A stretch of 37,065 nt of DNA from Sulfuritalea sp. (GTDB lineage Bacteria; Pseudomonadota; Gammaproteobacteria; Burkholderiales; Rhodocyclaceae), in NCBI GenBank assembly GCA_030247575.1, contig JAOTRV010000038.1, forward strand, positions 1 to 37,065, given 5' to 3'. The translations under genes and the position numbers were made by a program. The notes under the pieces were generated by a model that was not told where the DNA came from, did no database searches, and was given only the letters and a program-made list of their open reading frames with translations. This document shows, one piece after another, positions 26,229-36,912 of the stretch (the stretch's first letter is position 1; each line of letters begins with the position of its first letter).

Positions 26229-26969
26229 TTTCGACAGATAGTTCGGATCGAACTTGTCGGCGGTCGCCACATCGTCCTCCAGCGATACCCCGGAACGTTC
26301 CATGGTCTTCAGCAAGGCCTCGATGCGGCGGTCGGTTTCCACGGCATGATCGAGCAGGCCGTGGATCGCCTGCGCCAGGGGGTCGTCCTCGGCGCGCGTC
26401 ACGGCATAAGCCGAGAAGCCCATCTGGCCGGCCTTGACTTCACGGTCGATCTCGCTGCGATCCTCGACGATGCGCGCCGGAATGCCGACGGCCGTCGCCC
26501 CCGGCGGCACGTCGCGCACCACCACGGCGTTCGAGCCGACCTTGGCGCCCGTGCCGAGCGTAATCGGCCCCAGCACCTTGGCCCCGGCACCGATCACCAC
26601 GCCGCGCTGCAGGGTGGGATGCCGCTTGCCCTTGTTCCACGACGTGCCGCCCAGCGTGACGCCGTGATAGAGCGTGCATTCGTCCTCGATCACTGCTGTC
26701 TCGCCGATGACCACACCCATGCCATGGTCGATGAACACCCGCCGGCCGATGGTCGCGCCGGGATGGATTTCGATGCCGGTGATCCAGCGTGCGAAATGCG
26801 AAAGGAAGCGCGCCATCCAGCGCAACCGCGCGCTCCACAACCAGTGCGAGGCGCGGTGCAGCGTCAGGGCATGAAAGCCCGGATAGCAGGTCAGCACCTC
26901 CCAAGTGGAACGGGCGGCCGGATCGCGTTCGAAAACGCAGGAGATATCTTCACGCAGACGGGAGAACAT
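26217..26969 (-). CDS. cysE: Serine O-acetyltransferase
   Basis: This 250-residue enzyme makes O-acetylserine from serine and acetyl-CoA, the first step of cysteine synthesis. A helical N-terminal domain (about 1-65) precedes the left-handed beta-helix with hexapeptide repeats ([20 protein letters not shown], then [17 protein letters not shown]). Active-site segments [11 protein letters not shown] and YHGVTLGG are present. The protein is of the shorter CysE type with a C-terminal extension. It supplies cysteine for IscS and lies just upstream of iscR. The iscR promoter overlaps its stop. Confidence 0.95.
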   Translation of the reverse strand: MFSRLREDISCVFERDPAARSTWEVLTCYPGFHALTLHRASHWLWSARLRWMARFLSHFARWITGIEIHPGATIGRRVFIDHGMGVVIGETAVIEDECTLYHGVTLGGTSWNKGKRHPTLQRGVVIGAGAKVLGPITLGTGAKVGSNAVVVRDVPPGATAVGIPARIVEDRSEIDREVKAGQMGFSAYAVTRAEDDPLAQAIHGLLDHAVETDRRIEALLKTMERSGVSLEDDVATADKFDPNYLSKIVD

Positions 26970-27027
26970 GGATCACTCTATTAGCACTTTCTGAAATGGT
27001 AGAAATCCCGAGCGCCGGGGTCAAGTT

Positions 27028-27792
27028 TTATTTGCATTTCGGGTCGGTAGCCGCCTTTTCCAGTGCCGCAAACAGTCCGCGCAAAATATCGACTTCTTTC
27101 TTTTCCGGCGCGGCACGCGAAAACATGCGCCGCAGCCGCGGAATCAGGCGTTTCGGACTCGCCGGATCGAGGAACTCGCTGGACAGCGCCGCGCGTTCGA
27201 TATGGACGATCAGGCCTTCCACCTCATCGTGGGTCGCGAGCTCGCCAGCACCCGAAATCGCCGGCGGCCGGCCGGGATCGAGCGCCGCCAGGCGCAACTC
27301 GTAGCACATCACCTGCACCGCCGCCGCCAGGTTGAGCGAGCTGAACCCGGGATTCACCGGAATCATCGCCCAGCGCCGGCACATCGCCAGTTCCTCGTTG
27401 GACAGGCCCGAGGTCTCGTTGCCGAACACCAGCGCAACCTCCCCGCCGGCTGCGAGCGCCGCCAGTTCCGCCGCTCCGTCGCGCGCCCAAAGGGCCGGCA
27501 CGGCGAGTTCGCGGCGGCGCGCCGTCATGGCCATGGCCAGCACGGTGCCGCTCAGGGCCTCGGACAGCGAGCCGACCACCTCGGCCTGCACCAGCACATC
27601 AGTGGCGCCCGCCGCCATGGCATCGGCCTGCGCATCGGGAAACGCTTTCGGATTCACCAGCACCAGGCGCGACAGACCCATGGTCTTCATCGCCCGCGCG
27701 GCCGCGCCAATGTTGCCCGGATGGCTGGGGTGCGAGAGGACGATGCGGATGCGATCGAGGGCGGCAGTGTCGGGCAATGGCGTGGTGTTCAT
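27028..27792 (-). CDS. trmJ: tRNA (cytidine/uridine-2'-O-)-methyltransferase TrmJ
   Basis: This 254-residue SPOUT-class enzyme methylates the ribose of residue 32 in the anticodon loop of several tRNAs. Signature segments are HPGNIGAAARAMKTMGL (about 24-40), LVFGNETSGLSNEEL and IPVNPGFSSLNLAAAVQV, which form the trefoil-knot SAM site. The ATG at 27792 is chosen because upstream in-frame sequence runs back into the divergent suhB gene. No clear Shine-Dalgarno sequence precedes it. It is followed by cysE, as in many betaproteobacteria. Confidence 0.92.
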   Translation of the reverse strand: MNTTPLPDTAALDRIRIVLSHPSHPGNIGAAARAMKTMGLSRLVLVNPKAFPDAQADAMAAGATDVLVQAEVVGSLSEALSGTVLAMAMTARRRELAVPALWARDGAAELAALAAGGEVALVFGNETSGLSNEELAMCRRWAMIPVNPGFSSLNLAAAVQVMCYELRLAALDPGRPPAISGAGELATHDEVEGLIVHIERAALSSEFLDPASPKRLIPRLRRMFSRAAPEKKEVDILRGLFAALEKAATDPKCK

Positions 27793-27855
27793 ATTAGAAT
27801 TGCGCACTTCGCGCGCTGATTGCGCCCATCTTTGGCTGCCCCGCCGTAAAAATCC

Positions 27856-28662
27856 ATGCATCCCACGCTGAACATAGCCGTCAAAGCCGCGCGTCGCGCC
27901 GGCCAGATCATCAACCGCGCCAGCCTGGACGTCGACAAATTGAGAATCGACGTCAAGCAGCAAAGCGATTACGTGACGGAGGTCGACCGCGCCGCAGAAG
28001 CCGCGATCCTCGATGTGTTGCGTGATGCGTATCCGGCCTACGGAATTCTAGCAGAGGAGTCGGGGCTGGCCGGCACCAGCGCGGACAGCGAATACCAGTG
28101 GATCATCGATCCGCTCGACGGCACCACCAACTTCATCCACGGCGTGCCGCAATATGCCATTTCCATCGCGCTGGCCCACCGCGGGGTGATGACGCAAGCC
28201 GTGGTCTATGATCCGAACCGCAACGAAATCTTCACCGCCAGCAAGGGCGGCGGCGCCTATCTGAACGAAAAGCGGATTCGCGTCGCCAAGCGCAGCAAGC
28301 TCGATGAAGCGCTGATCGGTACCGGCTTCCCGTACCGCATGTTCGACCACATCGACGCCTACCTCGCGATCTTCCGCGACGTCGCGCAAAGAACCGCCGG
28401 CATGCGCCGGCCCGGGGCCGCGGCGCTGGATCTGGCCTGGGTCGCCTGCGGCCGCATGGACGGCTTCTGGGAACTCGGCCTGTCGCCCTGGGACATGGCG
28501 GCCGGCACGCTGCTGATCACCGAAGCCGGCGGCCTGGTAGGCGACCTGGCGGGCGAGTCGAACTACATGAAGACCGGCAACATCATCGGCGGCAACCCGA
28601 AGATCTTCGCGCAGTTGCTGCAACTCATCGCGCCGCACCGTACGGCCGCCCTGGCCGCCTGA
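27856..28662 (+). CDS. suhB: Inositol-1-monophosphatase SuhB
   Basis: This 268-residue magnesium-dependent phosphatase also binds NusA in ribosomal RNA antitermination complexes in enterics. Metal-binding motifs are [20 protein letters not shown] (about 85-98) and [18 protein letters not shown] (about 210-227). It diverges from trmJ with a 63-base gap and is followed after 10 bases by mutS. Length and motifs are typical. Confidence 0.93.
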   Translation: MHPTLNIAVKAARRAGQIINRASLDVDKLRIDVKQQSDYVTEVDRAAEAAILDVLRDAYPAYGILAEESGLAGTSADSEYQWIIDPLDGTTNFIHGVPQYAISIALAHRGVMTQAVVYDPNRNEIFTASKGGGAYLNEKRIRVAKRSKLDEALIGTGFPYRMFDHIDAYLAIFRDVAQRTAGMRRPGAAALDLAWVACGRMDGFWELGLSPWDMAAGTLLITEAGGLVGDLAGESNYMKTGNIIGGNPKIFAQLLQLIAPHRTAALAA

Positions 28663-28672
28663 TCCGGGCCCG

Positions 28673-31260
<2,588 letters not shown>

Positions 31261-31264
<4 letters not shown>

Positions 31265-32217
31265 AACGGTTTCCTGCGGTGCTGGCGGTTGCGCTGCTGG
31301 CGCTGCCGGCGCATGCGGAACCCGTGGCATTCGGCCTCTTCGGCGACACGCCCTACAACCACTGGGAGCGCGAACACCTGCCGGATCTGATCGCGGAAAT
31401 GGATGGCGAGAATCTGGCCTTCGTGGTGCACGACGGCGACATCAAGAGCGGGTCCGGCGTTTGCAGCGACGAGGCGCTGCAGAGCGTTCTGGCAGTCTTC
31501 AAGAAATCCGCGACGCCGCTGGTCTATGTACCGGGCGACAACGAGTGGACCGATTGCCATCGCAAGAGCAACGGCGGTTACGACCCGCTGGAACGCCTCG
31601 GCAAACTGCGCGAATGGTTCTTTCCCGACGACCTCGCGCTGGGCCAGCGGCCGCTGAAACTGCAACGTCAGAGCAAGGACCCGGCCTTTGCCAAGTATCG
31701 CGAGAATGTGCGCTGGGAAGCGGGCGGCGCGCTGTTCGTCGGCCTCAATGCGCCGGGCAGCGACAACAACTTCGAAGGCACACAACGCAGCGGTGGCCCG
31801 GTGGCCGAATTCATCGAGCGCGGAGCCGCCAACAAGGCCTGGCTGGCGCAGGCATTTGCGCTTGCGCGCAGCAGGAAGCTGGCCGGCATCATGATCGTGA
31901 TCCAGGGCAACCCGGGCTTTCACGCCGCCAATGTCGGCAACGCCGGCTCCGGCTATCGCGATTTCCTGACCCAGCTGCGCGAGGAAACCCTCGGCTTCGC
32001 CGGGCACGTCGTGCTGGTGCATGGCGACACGCACCATCATCGGATCGATCAGCCACTGGAAGATCCGGTAACAAAGGAAACGGTGAAGAACTTCACTCGC
32101 GTCGAAACCATCGGCTCACCCTTTTTCGGCTGGGTCAGGGGCACGGCGGATGCCACCGACCCGCAGGTCTTCAGGTTCTCGCCGCGCTTCTGGAAAACGC
32201 GGCAGCAGGCGAACTGA
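31261..32217 (+). CDS. Exported metallophosphoesterase-like protein
   Basis: This 318-residue protein has a clear signal peptide ([18 protein letters not shown], predicted cleavage before EPVAF), so it acts in the periplasm or outside. Calcineurin-like metal-binding motifs appear in order: [23 protein letters not shown] and a C-terminal VHGDTHHHR. The substrate is unknown; a phosphatase or phosphodiesterase is likely. Its start overlaps the mutS stop, so a secreted enzyme is translationally coupled to a repair gene. It ends 3 bases before the convergent DUF1178 gene. Confidence 0.75.
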
Positions 32218-32220
32218 AAC

Positions 32221-32652
32221 TCAGTGGATTTCGTCGTCCGGCGGGATCGGCGCCGGCAGGACGAGGATCCCCTCTTCGAGTAGATCGCGGGTCTCGTCGG
32301 CTGTCGCAATACCGCGGATGGTGCGCGCCGGCACCTCGTCGTAGTGGATGCGGCGCGCCTCTTCCGGAAACCGCTCGCCGACGTTCTCCGCCTGCCGAGC
32401 CATGCTCGCCAGCGCCTGGTGCAAAGCGGCCATGGCGGGCGCAGCAGCCGGTGCCGCAGGCTTTTCCGGCAGCGCGACGTCGGTGGCGCCGCGCTTGACG
32501 TGCGGCGCCGACGGCAACTGGCTGACGCCGGACGTCTGGCATTGGGGGCAATGCACCAGATGGCGCTCGCTTTGCTCGCGAAACGCGTCGCCCGAAGCAA
32601 ACCAGCCCTCGAAGCGGTGACCGTGGTCACAGAGAAGATTGAGAACTATCAC
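32221..32652 (-). CDS. DUF1178 family protein
   Basis: This 143-residue protein has the DUF1178 N-terminal pattern (MIVLNLLCDHGHRFEGWF) and a CPQC zinc-ribbon-like pair near residue 35. It continues with a variable linker and a conserved C-terminal region (RIHYDEVPARTIRGIAT). The function is unknown. The start is GTG at 32652, fixed by the family N-terminus. It has no Shine-Dalgarno sequence and begins 13 bases after the CCA end of tRNA-Leu on the same strand. Confidence 0.85.
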   Translation of the reverse strand: MIVLNLLCDHGHRFEGWFASGDAFREQSERHLVHCPQCQTSGVSQLPSAPHVKRGATDVALPEKPAAPAAAPAMAALHQALASMARQAENVGERFPEEARRIHYDEVPARTIRGIATADETRDLLEEGILVLPAPIPPDDEIH

Positions 32653-32665
32653 GCGTTTATGTGAC

Positions 32666-32750
32666 TGGTGCCCGGAACCGGACTTGAACCGGTATGGCTT
32701 GCGCCGAGGGATTTTAAGTCCCTTGTGTCTACCAATTTCACCATCCGGGC
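32666..32750 (-). tRNA. tRNA-Leu(UAA)
   Basis: The 85-base gene includes encoded CCA. The acceptor GCCCGGA pairs with TCCGGGC, the anticodon loop CTTAAAA gives TAA, and a variable arm typical of leucine tRNAs precedes the GGTTCAAGTCC T-arm. It is the last tRNA of the array, transcribed on the minus strand toward the DUF1178 gene. Confidence 0.97.
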
Positions 32751-32920
32751 CCGAGAGCTTGTGAATAAATCTACTGCGCGTGCCGGATCGGGGCTTGGGC
32801 GCTGCTCGCTATCCTCACATATAACTACATATGTTCCGGTAGCTGCGCTCCGGCCGCACCCCGCTGCGGCCCGCTCGCTACGATTTCTTCGCAAGCTCTG
32901 AAAAAGAAAGAGGGGAACAC

Positions 32921-32994
32921 TGGAGGCGCGACCCGGAATCGAACCGAGGTACACGGCTTTGCAGGCCGCTGCATAACCACTCTGCCATCGCGCC
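32921..32994 (-). tRNA. tRNA-Cys(GCA)
   Basis: The 74-base gene includes encoded CCA. The acceptor GGCGCGA pairs with TCGCGCC, the anticodon loop CTGCAAA gives GCA, and the T-arm GGTTCGATTCC is intact. It lies 170 bases upstream of tRNA-Leu. The Gly-Cys-Leu order is the ancestral array in many proteobacteria, but here the Gly gene is only a fragment. Confidence 0.97.
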
Positions 32995-33018
32995 GCGAAG
33001 GACTTGTTGAAGCTAAAA

Positions 33019-33042
33019 GGGGGAAAGCGATGGCTTTCCCCC
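33019..33042. repeat. Hairpin between tRNA-Cys and the tRNA-Gly fragment
   Basis: GGGGAAAGC and GCTTTCCCC form a 9-bp stem around a 4-base loop. On the minus strand no T-run follows, so a processing signal in the former Gly-Cys spacer is more likely than a terminator. Confidence 0.6.
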
Positions 33043-33049
33043 AGAATTC

Positions 33050-33094
33050 TGGAGCGGGAGAAGAGTCTCTAACTCTCGACCTCAACCTTGGCAA
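33050..33094 (-). pseudogene. 3' half of tRNA-Gly(GCC), degenerate (attachment site)
   Basis: Minus-strand sequence from the anticodon loop TTGCCAA to the CCA end (CTCCCGCTCCA) matches the 3' half of tRNA-Gly(GCC). The T-loop reads TTAGAGA instead of TTCGA, so invariant C56 is lost. Similarity stops right after the anticodon loop at 33095, beside integrase 3. This is the displaced tRNA end left by integration into tRNA-Gly. The intact gene is expected at the other end of the element, beyond the window. Confidence 0.8.
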
Positions 33095-33246
33095 TTCTAA
33101 GGCCCTGCATATCGCCACCATTCATTGCTGTTGCTTTATGTTTATTTTCATTGCGTTATGTGCTATTTTCCATTTACCGGAATGCACCGCTATTCACTAT
33201 CTAGGTAGCACCAGGGTAGCCCCGGACCTCTTTTCCCGGAGACGCG

Positions 33247-34779
33247 ATGGCCTACGAGAAGATCAATTTCAGCCGAACCACCTTGGCGGGGCTACCTGAT
33301 GCCCCCGCTGGAAAACGCCTCTACTACGCCGACACCAAGGAACCGGGGCTACTGCTCTGTGTTTCTGCCACTGGCTCCAAGAGCTTCCAAGTCTATCTGA
33401 AAGTCGCCGGCCGCCCCGTCCGCGTCACGCTCGGCCGCTTCAGCCCGTCACTTGCCGACAGCCTCGAGCTACCCCGCGACTGCTCGCACCGCGAATTCCT
33501 TGCCAACGCCCCGGAGTTGAATGTTCGCATGTCTCGCGCCCTGGCGGCGCTGGTCAAGATCGACCTCAAGTCCGGCACCAATCCGGCCGACGCCAAGCGC
33601 ACCAAGCGGGCAGAGCTCACCCTCGGCGAAATGTTCGAAGAGTACGTTACCCGGCATCTGATCCCCTACGGCAAGAAGTCCATCAAGGAAATCCGGGAAG
33701 ACTTCGAGCGCTACCTCGGAGAACTTCCCGATGCGCCAAAAAAGAGGCAGGGAAAATCACGGACGAAAGCGACCGGCTCGGTCAATTGGCAGCGTCGCCA
33801 ACTCTCCAGTATTGGCAAGGCGGAGATTCAGCGCCTGCATTCGGATCTCGGCCGCGAGGTTGGCAAGCACGCCGGGAACAAGGCGCTTATCTTGATCAGG
33901 TCGCTCTTCAACCGGGCCATTGACTGGAGTCTGTTCAACAAGCCCAACCCTGCCGCCGGCATCCACCTTTTCAAGGTGAACGCCCGCGAGCGCTTCCTGC
34001 AATCCGACGAACTGCCGCGATTCTTCGAATCTCTGGCGCTTGAGCCCAGCCTCGACGTGCGCGACTACGTTCTGCTGAGCCTTTGCACCGGCGCGCGCAA
34101 GGCCAACGTGCTGGCTATGCGATGGGCTGACGTGAATCTTGATCGCGCCATCTGGCGCGTCGAAGGCCAAGAGATGAAGAACAGCGAGCCGCTGTCTGTC
34201 CCGCTAATTCCGGAAGCCGTCGACGTGCTGCGCCATAGGAAGCCCAAGCGCCTTGCTGAATTCGTTTTCCCCGGTCGAGGGAAATCCGGACATCTGCAAG
34301 ATGCGAAGCGCGGATGGCGGCGTGTCCTCGACCGCGACGAGCTGATCCAGCTTGCGGCCCGCATCCAGTCCGCCGGCGCCGAGTTCGAATGGCCAGCGCC
34401 GCGGGAAAAGCAGCCGCGAGACAAAGGAAGAACACTCGAGTCCTTGGAGGAATCGCTCGACCGCGCCCGACAGATTGCCGGGAAGCTGCGGATCGACACG
34501 ACCGGCGCAAGAATCGTCGACCTTCGCATCCATGACATGCGGCGAACGCTCGGCAGCTACCAGGCCGCAAGCGGCGCCAGCCTCGTCATCATCGGCAAGT
34601 CTCTCGGACAGAAGAGCGTCGCCGCGACTCAGATCTATTCGCGCCTCAACCTCGATCCGGTGAGAGATTCTGTTCAGACGGCCGCTCGCGCCATCTTTGC
34701 CGCTGGCGGAATTCTGCCCAAGGCTGAGGTAACCCCGATCGCCGCGGCGAAAGCAAAGCGCAGGAAGGCATCCGCATGA
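33247..34779 (+). CDS. Tyrosine recombinase, tRNA-Gly-associated integrase 3
   Basis: This 510-residue integrase has an N-terminal DUF4102-like arm-binding domain (about 8-70), a core-binding region (about 125-235) and a catalytic domain. Visible catalytic residues are R284 (CTGARKAN), H429 and R432 (RIHDMRRT) and nucleophile Y464 (ATQIYSRL). The usual second histidine is Q455 (SLGQKS), and an insertion of about 70 residues separates the R284 strand from the HxxR box. It sits 150 bases from the tRNA-Gly fragment. Two GGTAGC direct repeats (33204-33223) lie just upstream. It is divergent from integrases 1 and 2. Confidence 0.9.
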   Translation: MAYEKINFSRTTLAGLPDAPAGKRLYYADTKEPGLLLCVSATGSKSFQVYLKVAGRPVRVTLGRFSPSLADSLELPRDCSHREFLANAPELNVRMSRALAALVKIDLKSGTNPADAKRTKRAELTLGEMFEEYVTRHLIPYGKKSIKEIREDFERYLGELPDAPKKRQGKSRTKATGSVNWQRRQLSSIGKAEIQRLHSDLGREVGKHAGNKALILIRSLFNRAIDWSLFNKPNPAAGIHLFKVNARERFLQSDELPRFFESLALEPSLDVRDYVLLSLCTGARKANVLAMRWADVNLDRAIWRVEGQEMKNSEPLSVPLIPEAVDVLRHRKPKRLAEFVFPGRGKSGHLQDAKRGWRRVLDRDELIQLAARIQSAGAEFEWPAPREKQPRDKGRTLESLEESLDRARQIAGKLRIDTTGARIVDLRIHDMRRTLGSYQAASGASLVIIGKSLGQKSVAATQIYSRLNLDPVRDSVQTAARAIFAAGGILPKAEVTPIAAAKAKRRKASA

Positions 34780-35432
34780 ATCCATCAGCCCGCTTTGCCG
34801 GCGAGAGGTTGCCAACTCTGAACCGAGCGCAACGTCTTTGGCTTGCAGCAGTGCTCCCGGTGCTGGTCCTGATTCCATTCTGGTGGGATACGCACCATAT
34901 CGAATCGGACGTGTCGGCAACGCCATACCTCGCGTTGGTGGCCGTGATTGCCACGATATGGGCCGTTCTGTCGCTGCTTGATGTCAGGCCGTGGAATCGC
35001 CTACCGAATCGGTTATGGATCATCGCTGCGCCGCCGATTGTGGCCGCGCTTACCTTGGCCGTGATTCTTGTGTCCCACGGCAGCTCGATCTACAACTGGC
35101 GGGGCATCACATGGGGTATTGGCTTCGCCATCCTCGCCTGGGGAGTGTTCAGGGAAATACGGACATTCGGGAAACGCGGTCCGACCGAAAGGACGCAGTT
35201 CGTTACCTACGGGTTGATCGGCTTGTTCAGTGTCCTGCAGTTCTTCGACGAGAACTACCTGTGGCGCGCCTTCGGTCCCCGCAATCTCCCTTTTTGGTTT
35301 GCCAGCCTGGTGCTACTCACAGGGCTGATGCTCTGGTTGCTGCGAACTTCAGCAAGAGGCCCGCGAGAGCGCACCGTCATTGATATCACACCAGAGCCTT
35401 CATCTCCCGATCAACATGATCGCCTCACTTGA
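34776..35432 (+). CDS. Unknown six-helix membrane protein
   Basis: This 218-residue protein has six hydrophobic segments, at about 20-36, 50-67, 80-100, 111-124, 143-160 and 172-190, and a charged C-terminal tail. No signature motif is recognised. Its ATG overlaps the integrase 3 stop (ATGA), so it is coupled to integration. Immunity, superinfection exclusion or transport are all possible; nothing in the sequence decides. Confidence 0.65.
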   Translation: MNPSARFAGERLPTLNRAQRLWLAAVLPVLVLIPFWWDTHHIESDVSATPYLALVAVIATIWAVLSLLDVRPWNRLPNRLWIIAAPPIVAALTLAVILVSHGSSIYNWRGITWGIGFAILAWGVFREIRTFGKRGPTERTQFVTYGLIGLFSVLQFFDENYLWRAFGPRNLPFWFASLVLLTGLMLWLLRTSARGPRERTVIDITPEPSSPDQHDRLT

Positions 35433-35456
35433 CTATGTATAGTTATTCATTACAAT
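35429..35456 (+). promoter_or_regulatory. higBA promoter
   Basis: TTGACT (35429-35434) and TACAAT (35451-35456) are spaced by 16 bases, and the higB ATG follows 25 bases later. The -35 overlaps the end of the membrane protein gene. HigA with HigB would be expected to bind here; no clear operator palindrome was identified. Confidence 0.65.
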
Positions 35457-35481
35457 GCACGTTAGTTGATTACACGCCAAC

Positions 35482-35760
35482 ATGATCCGATCATTCAAAC
35501 ACCGAGGGCTTGAGCGGTTCTTCAAGAAAGGCGATCACCGCGGCATCATCGCCAAGACTGAGGTCCGAACCGAGCGCATGCTTGACCGCCTGGATACGGT
35601 GCCAAAGGCGGAAGACATGAATATTCCCGGGTACAAGTTTCATCAGCTCACCGGGAACCGCAAGGGCACCTATGCCGTGGCGGTGACCGGCAATTGGCGC
35701 ATCACATTCCGATTCGACGGCGAAGACGCCGTCGACGTTGACCTGGAGGACTATCACTGA
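35482..35760 (+). CDS. higB: HigB-type mRNA interferase toxin
   Basis: This 92-residue RelE/HigB-fold toxin cleaves mRNA on the ribosome. The pattern MIRSFKHRGLERFFKKGD, the central LTGNRKGTYAVAVTGNWRI segment and the final DVDLEDYH are characteristic of the HigB group. It overlaps higA by one base (TGATG). As in other higBA pairs, the toxin gene comes first. It lies within the tRNA-Gly element. Confidence 0.92.
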   Translation: MIRSFKHRGLERFFKKGDHRGIIAKTEVRTERMLDRLDTVPKAEDMNIPGYKFHQLTGNRKGTYAVAVTGNWRITFRFDGEDAVDVDLEDYH

Positions 35761-36077
35761 TGAAGAGCCTACGAGACCCGAAGCGCCGGCCGACTCACCC
35801 CGGCGCGATCCTGCGTGAGGACGTGCTGCCCGCGCTCGAGATGACTCAGACCGAGTTCGCGCAGCGCCTGGGCGTATCCCGGCTGTCGGTATCCGATCTG
35901 CTGCATGAAAAGCGGAGCATGACGCCGGAGATGGCGGCCCGCGTCGCCAAGCTGCTGAACACCACGCCGGATAGCTGGCTGCGCATGCAGCAGGCCGTCG
36001 ACCTGTGGGATGTCGCGCAGAAGCCCGAGAAGCTGGCCAGCATCAAGCCGATCAAGGCGGAACTGCTGGCCGCATAG
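35760..36077 (+). CDS. higA: HigA antitoxin
   Basis: This 105-residue HTH_XRE antitoxin neutralises HigB and represses the operon. The family start HPGAILREDVLPALEMTQTE and the helix-turn-helix FAQRLGVSRLSVSDLLHEKR are clear. Leader copy 3 begins right after its stop, so a readthrough transcript from the higBA promoter could feed the leader. Confidence 0.93.
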   Translation: MKSLRDPKRRPTHPGAILREDVLPALEMTQTEFAQRLGVSRLSVSDLLHEKRSMTPEMAARVAKLLNTTPDSWLRMQQAVDLWDVAQKPEKLASIKPIKAELLAA

Positions 36078-36084
36078 ATTTCAC

Positions 36085-36177
36085 CCGCCCCGGACGGGAT
36101 CGCCGGGGAAACGGCGGGCAAGGTGCTGTAACACCAAACCCGCCTGACCACGAAGCACCTTGATAGGAGATGCATAC
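36085..36177 (+). promoter_or_regulatory. Structured leader RNA, copy 3
   Basis: P1 is CCCCGG (36088-36093) / CCGGGG (36103-36108), different bases from copies 1 and 2 but still paired. P2 is GGCGGG (36113-36118) / CCCGCC (36139-36144). P3 is GGTG (36122-36125) / CACC (36132-36135) with a CAA/AAA internal loop between P2 and P3. TGACCACGAAGCACCTTG and AGGAG (36165-36169) precede ATGGC. CAAGGTGC (36119-36126) could instead pair with GCACCTTG (8 bp), an alternative fold that would break P3. Confidence 0.7.
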
Positions 36178-36912
36178 ATGGCTACCGACAATACTACCAG
36201 CGCACCTTGGCAACTATCGCCGAAGGTCGATATCCCGAGTGAGGCCAAGTGGACGGCTTGGGATGGATGGAGTTTCGCCTTCCGATCCGGGCAGGAAGAA
36301 ATCAAGGTCACGGTCGACGGCATGGTTTCCTGCCATGGAAGCCTTGATGCATTGGTATCGGCCGGGATCATGTTGCGCGATTGGATTCCGGCGAACGGCA
36401 GGCAATCACATTGCGTGCTGTTTGGCAGCGACGGGCCCACGATCAGGACCGGGAACCGCGGGCGCCCCAAAGGCGACTACATGCTAGTCACCAATCGCGG
36501 ACCGAACGATGTTTATGTGCGGTTCCCGGCAACGCCAGAACAACGAACGGCGTTCCAAGAGAGGCGGAAACAAGAGAGCGCGGCCAAGCAGCGGGAAGAC
36601 GTCCGCAGCCAGGTAACCGTAGCCGGCATAACGCACGAGCAGTCACGTGACGGCACATGGAAGCGCTGGACCGGTGAGCGGGTCAAGCTCGTGGAAATGG
36701 AAGTCTGCCGCGAGGATCAGTTCCCCGAGGGGCGCAAGCGCCACAAATATGGCGACGTATGGGTAGTTCGCCGGCTGCCTGGAGGAATGTTTGAGTACTG
36801 CGTCAGAACACCTCGTGACGAAGCCAAACCGATGCGCGGCCCCGAATTCGATTCGGCCGATGCATGGCGAAAGAAACTCGCTGGGTATTCCGGAGTTCAT
36901 CTGGACTGTTGA
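36178..36912 (+). pseudogene. Unknown protein gene truncated by IS21 element
   Basis: The frame starts at ATG 36178 behind AGGAG at 8 bases; a TTG at 36160 lies inside the leader and is not used. The product has 244 residues, with a Trp-rich N-terminal part (PWQLSPKVDIPSEAKWTAWD), a basic middle (residues about 115-150) and a mixed C-terminal region. The last codon TGT and the TGA stop are supplied by the IS end, so the true C-terminus is missing. No family is recognised. The central part may bind nucleic acid, but this is only from charge. Confidence 0.6.
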
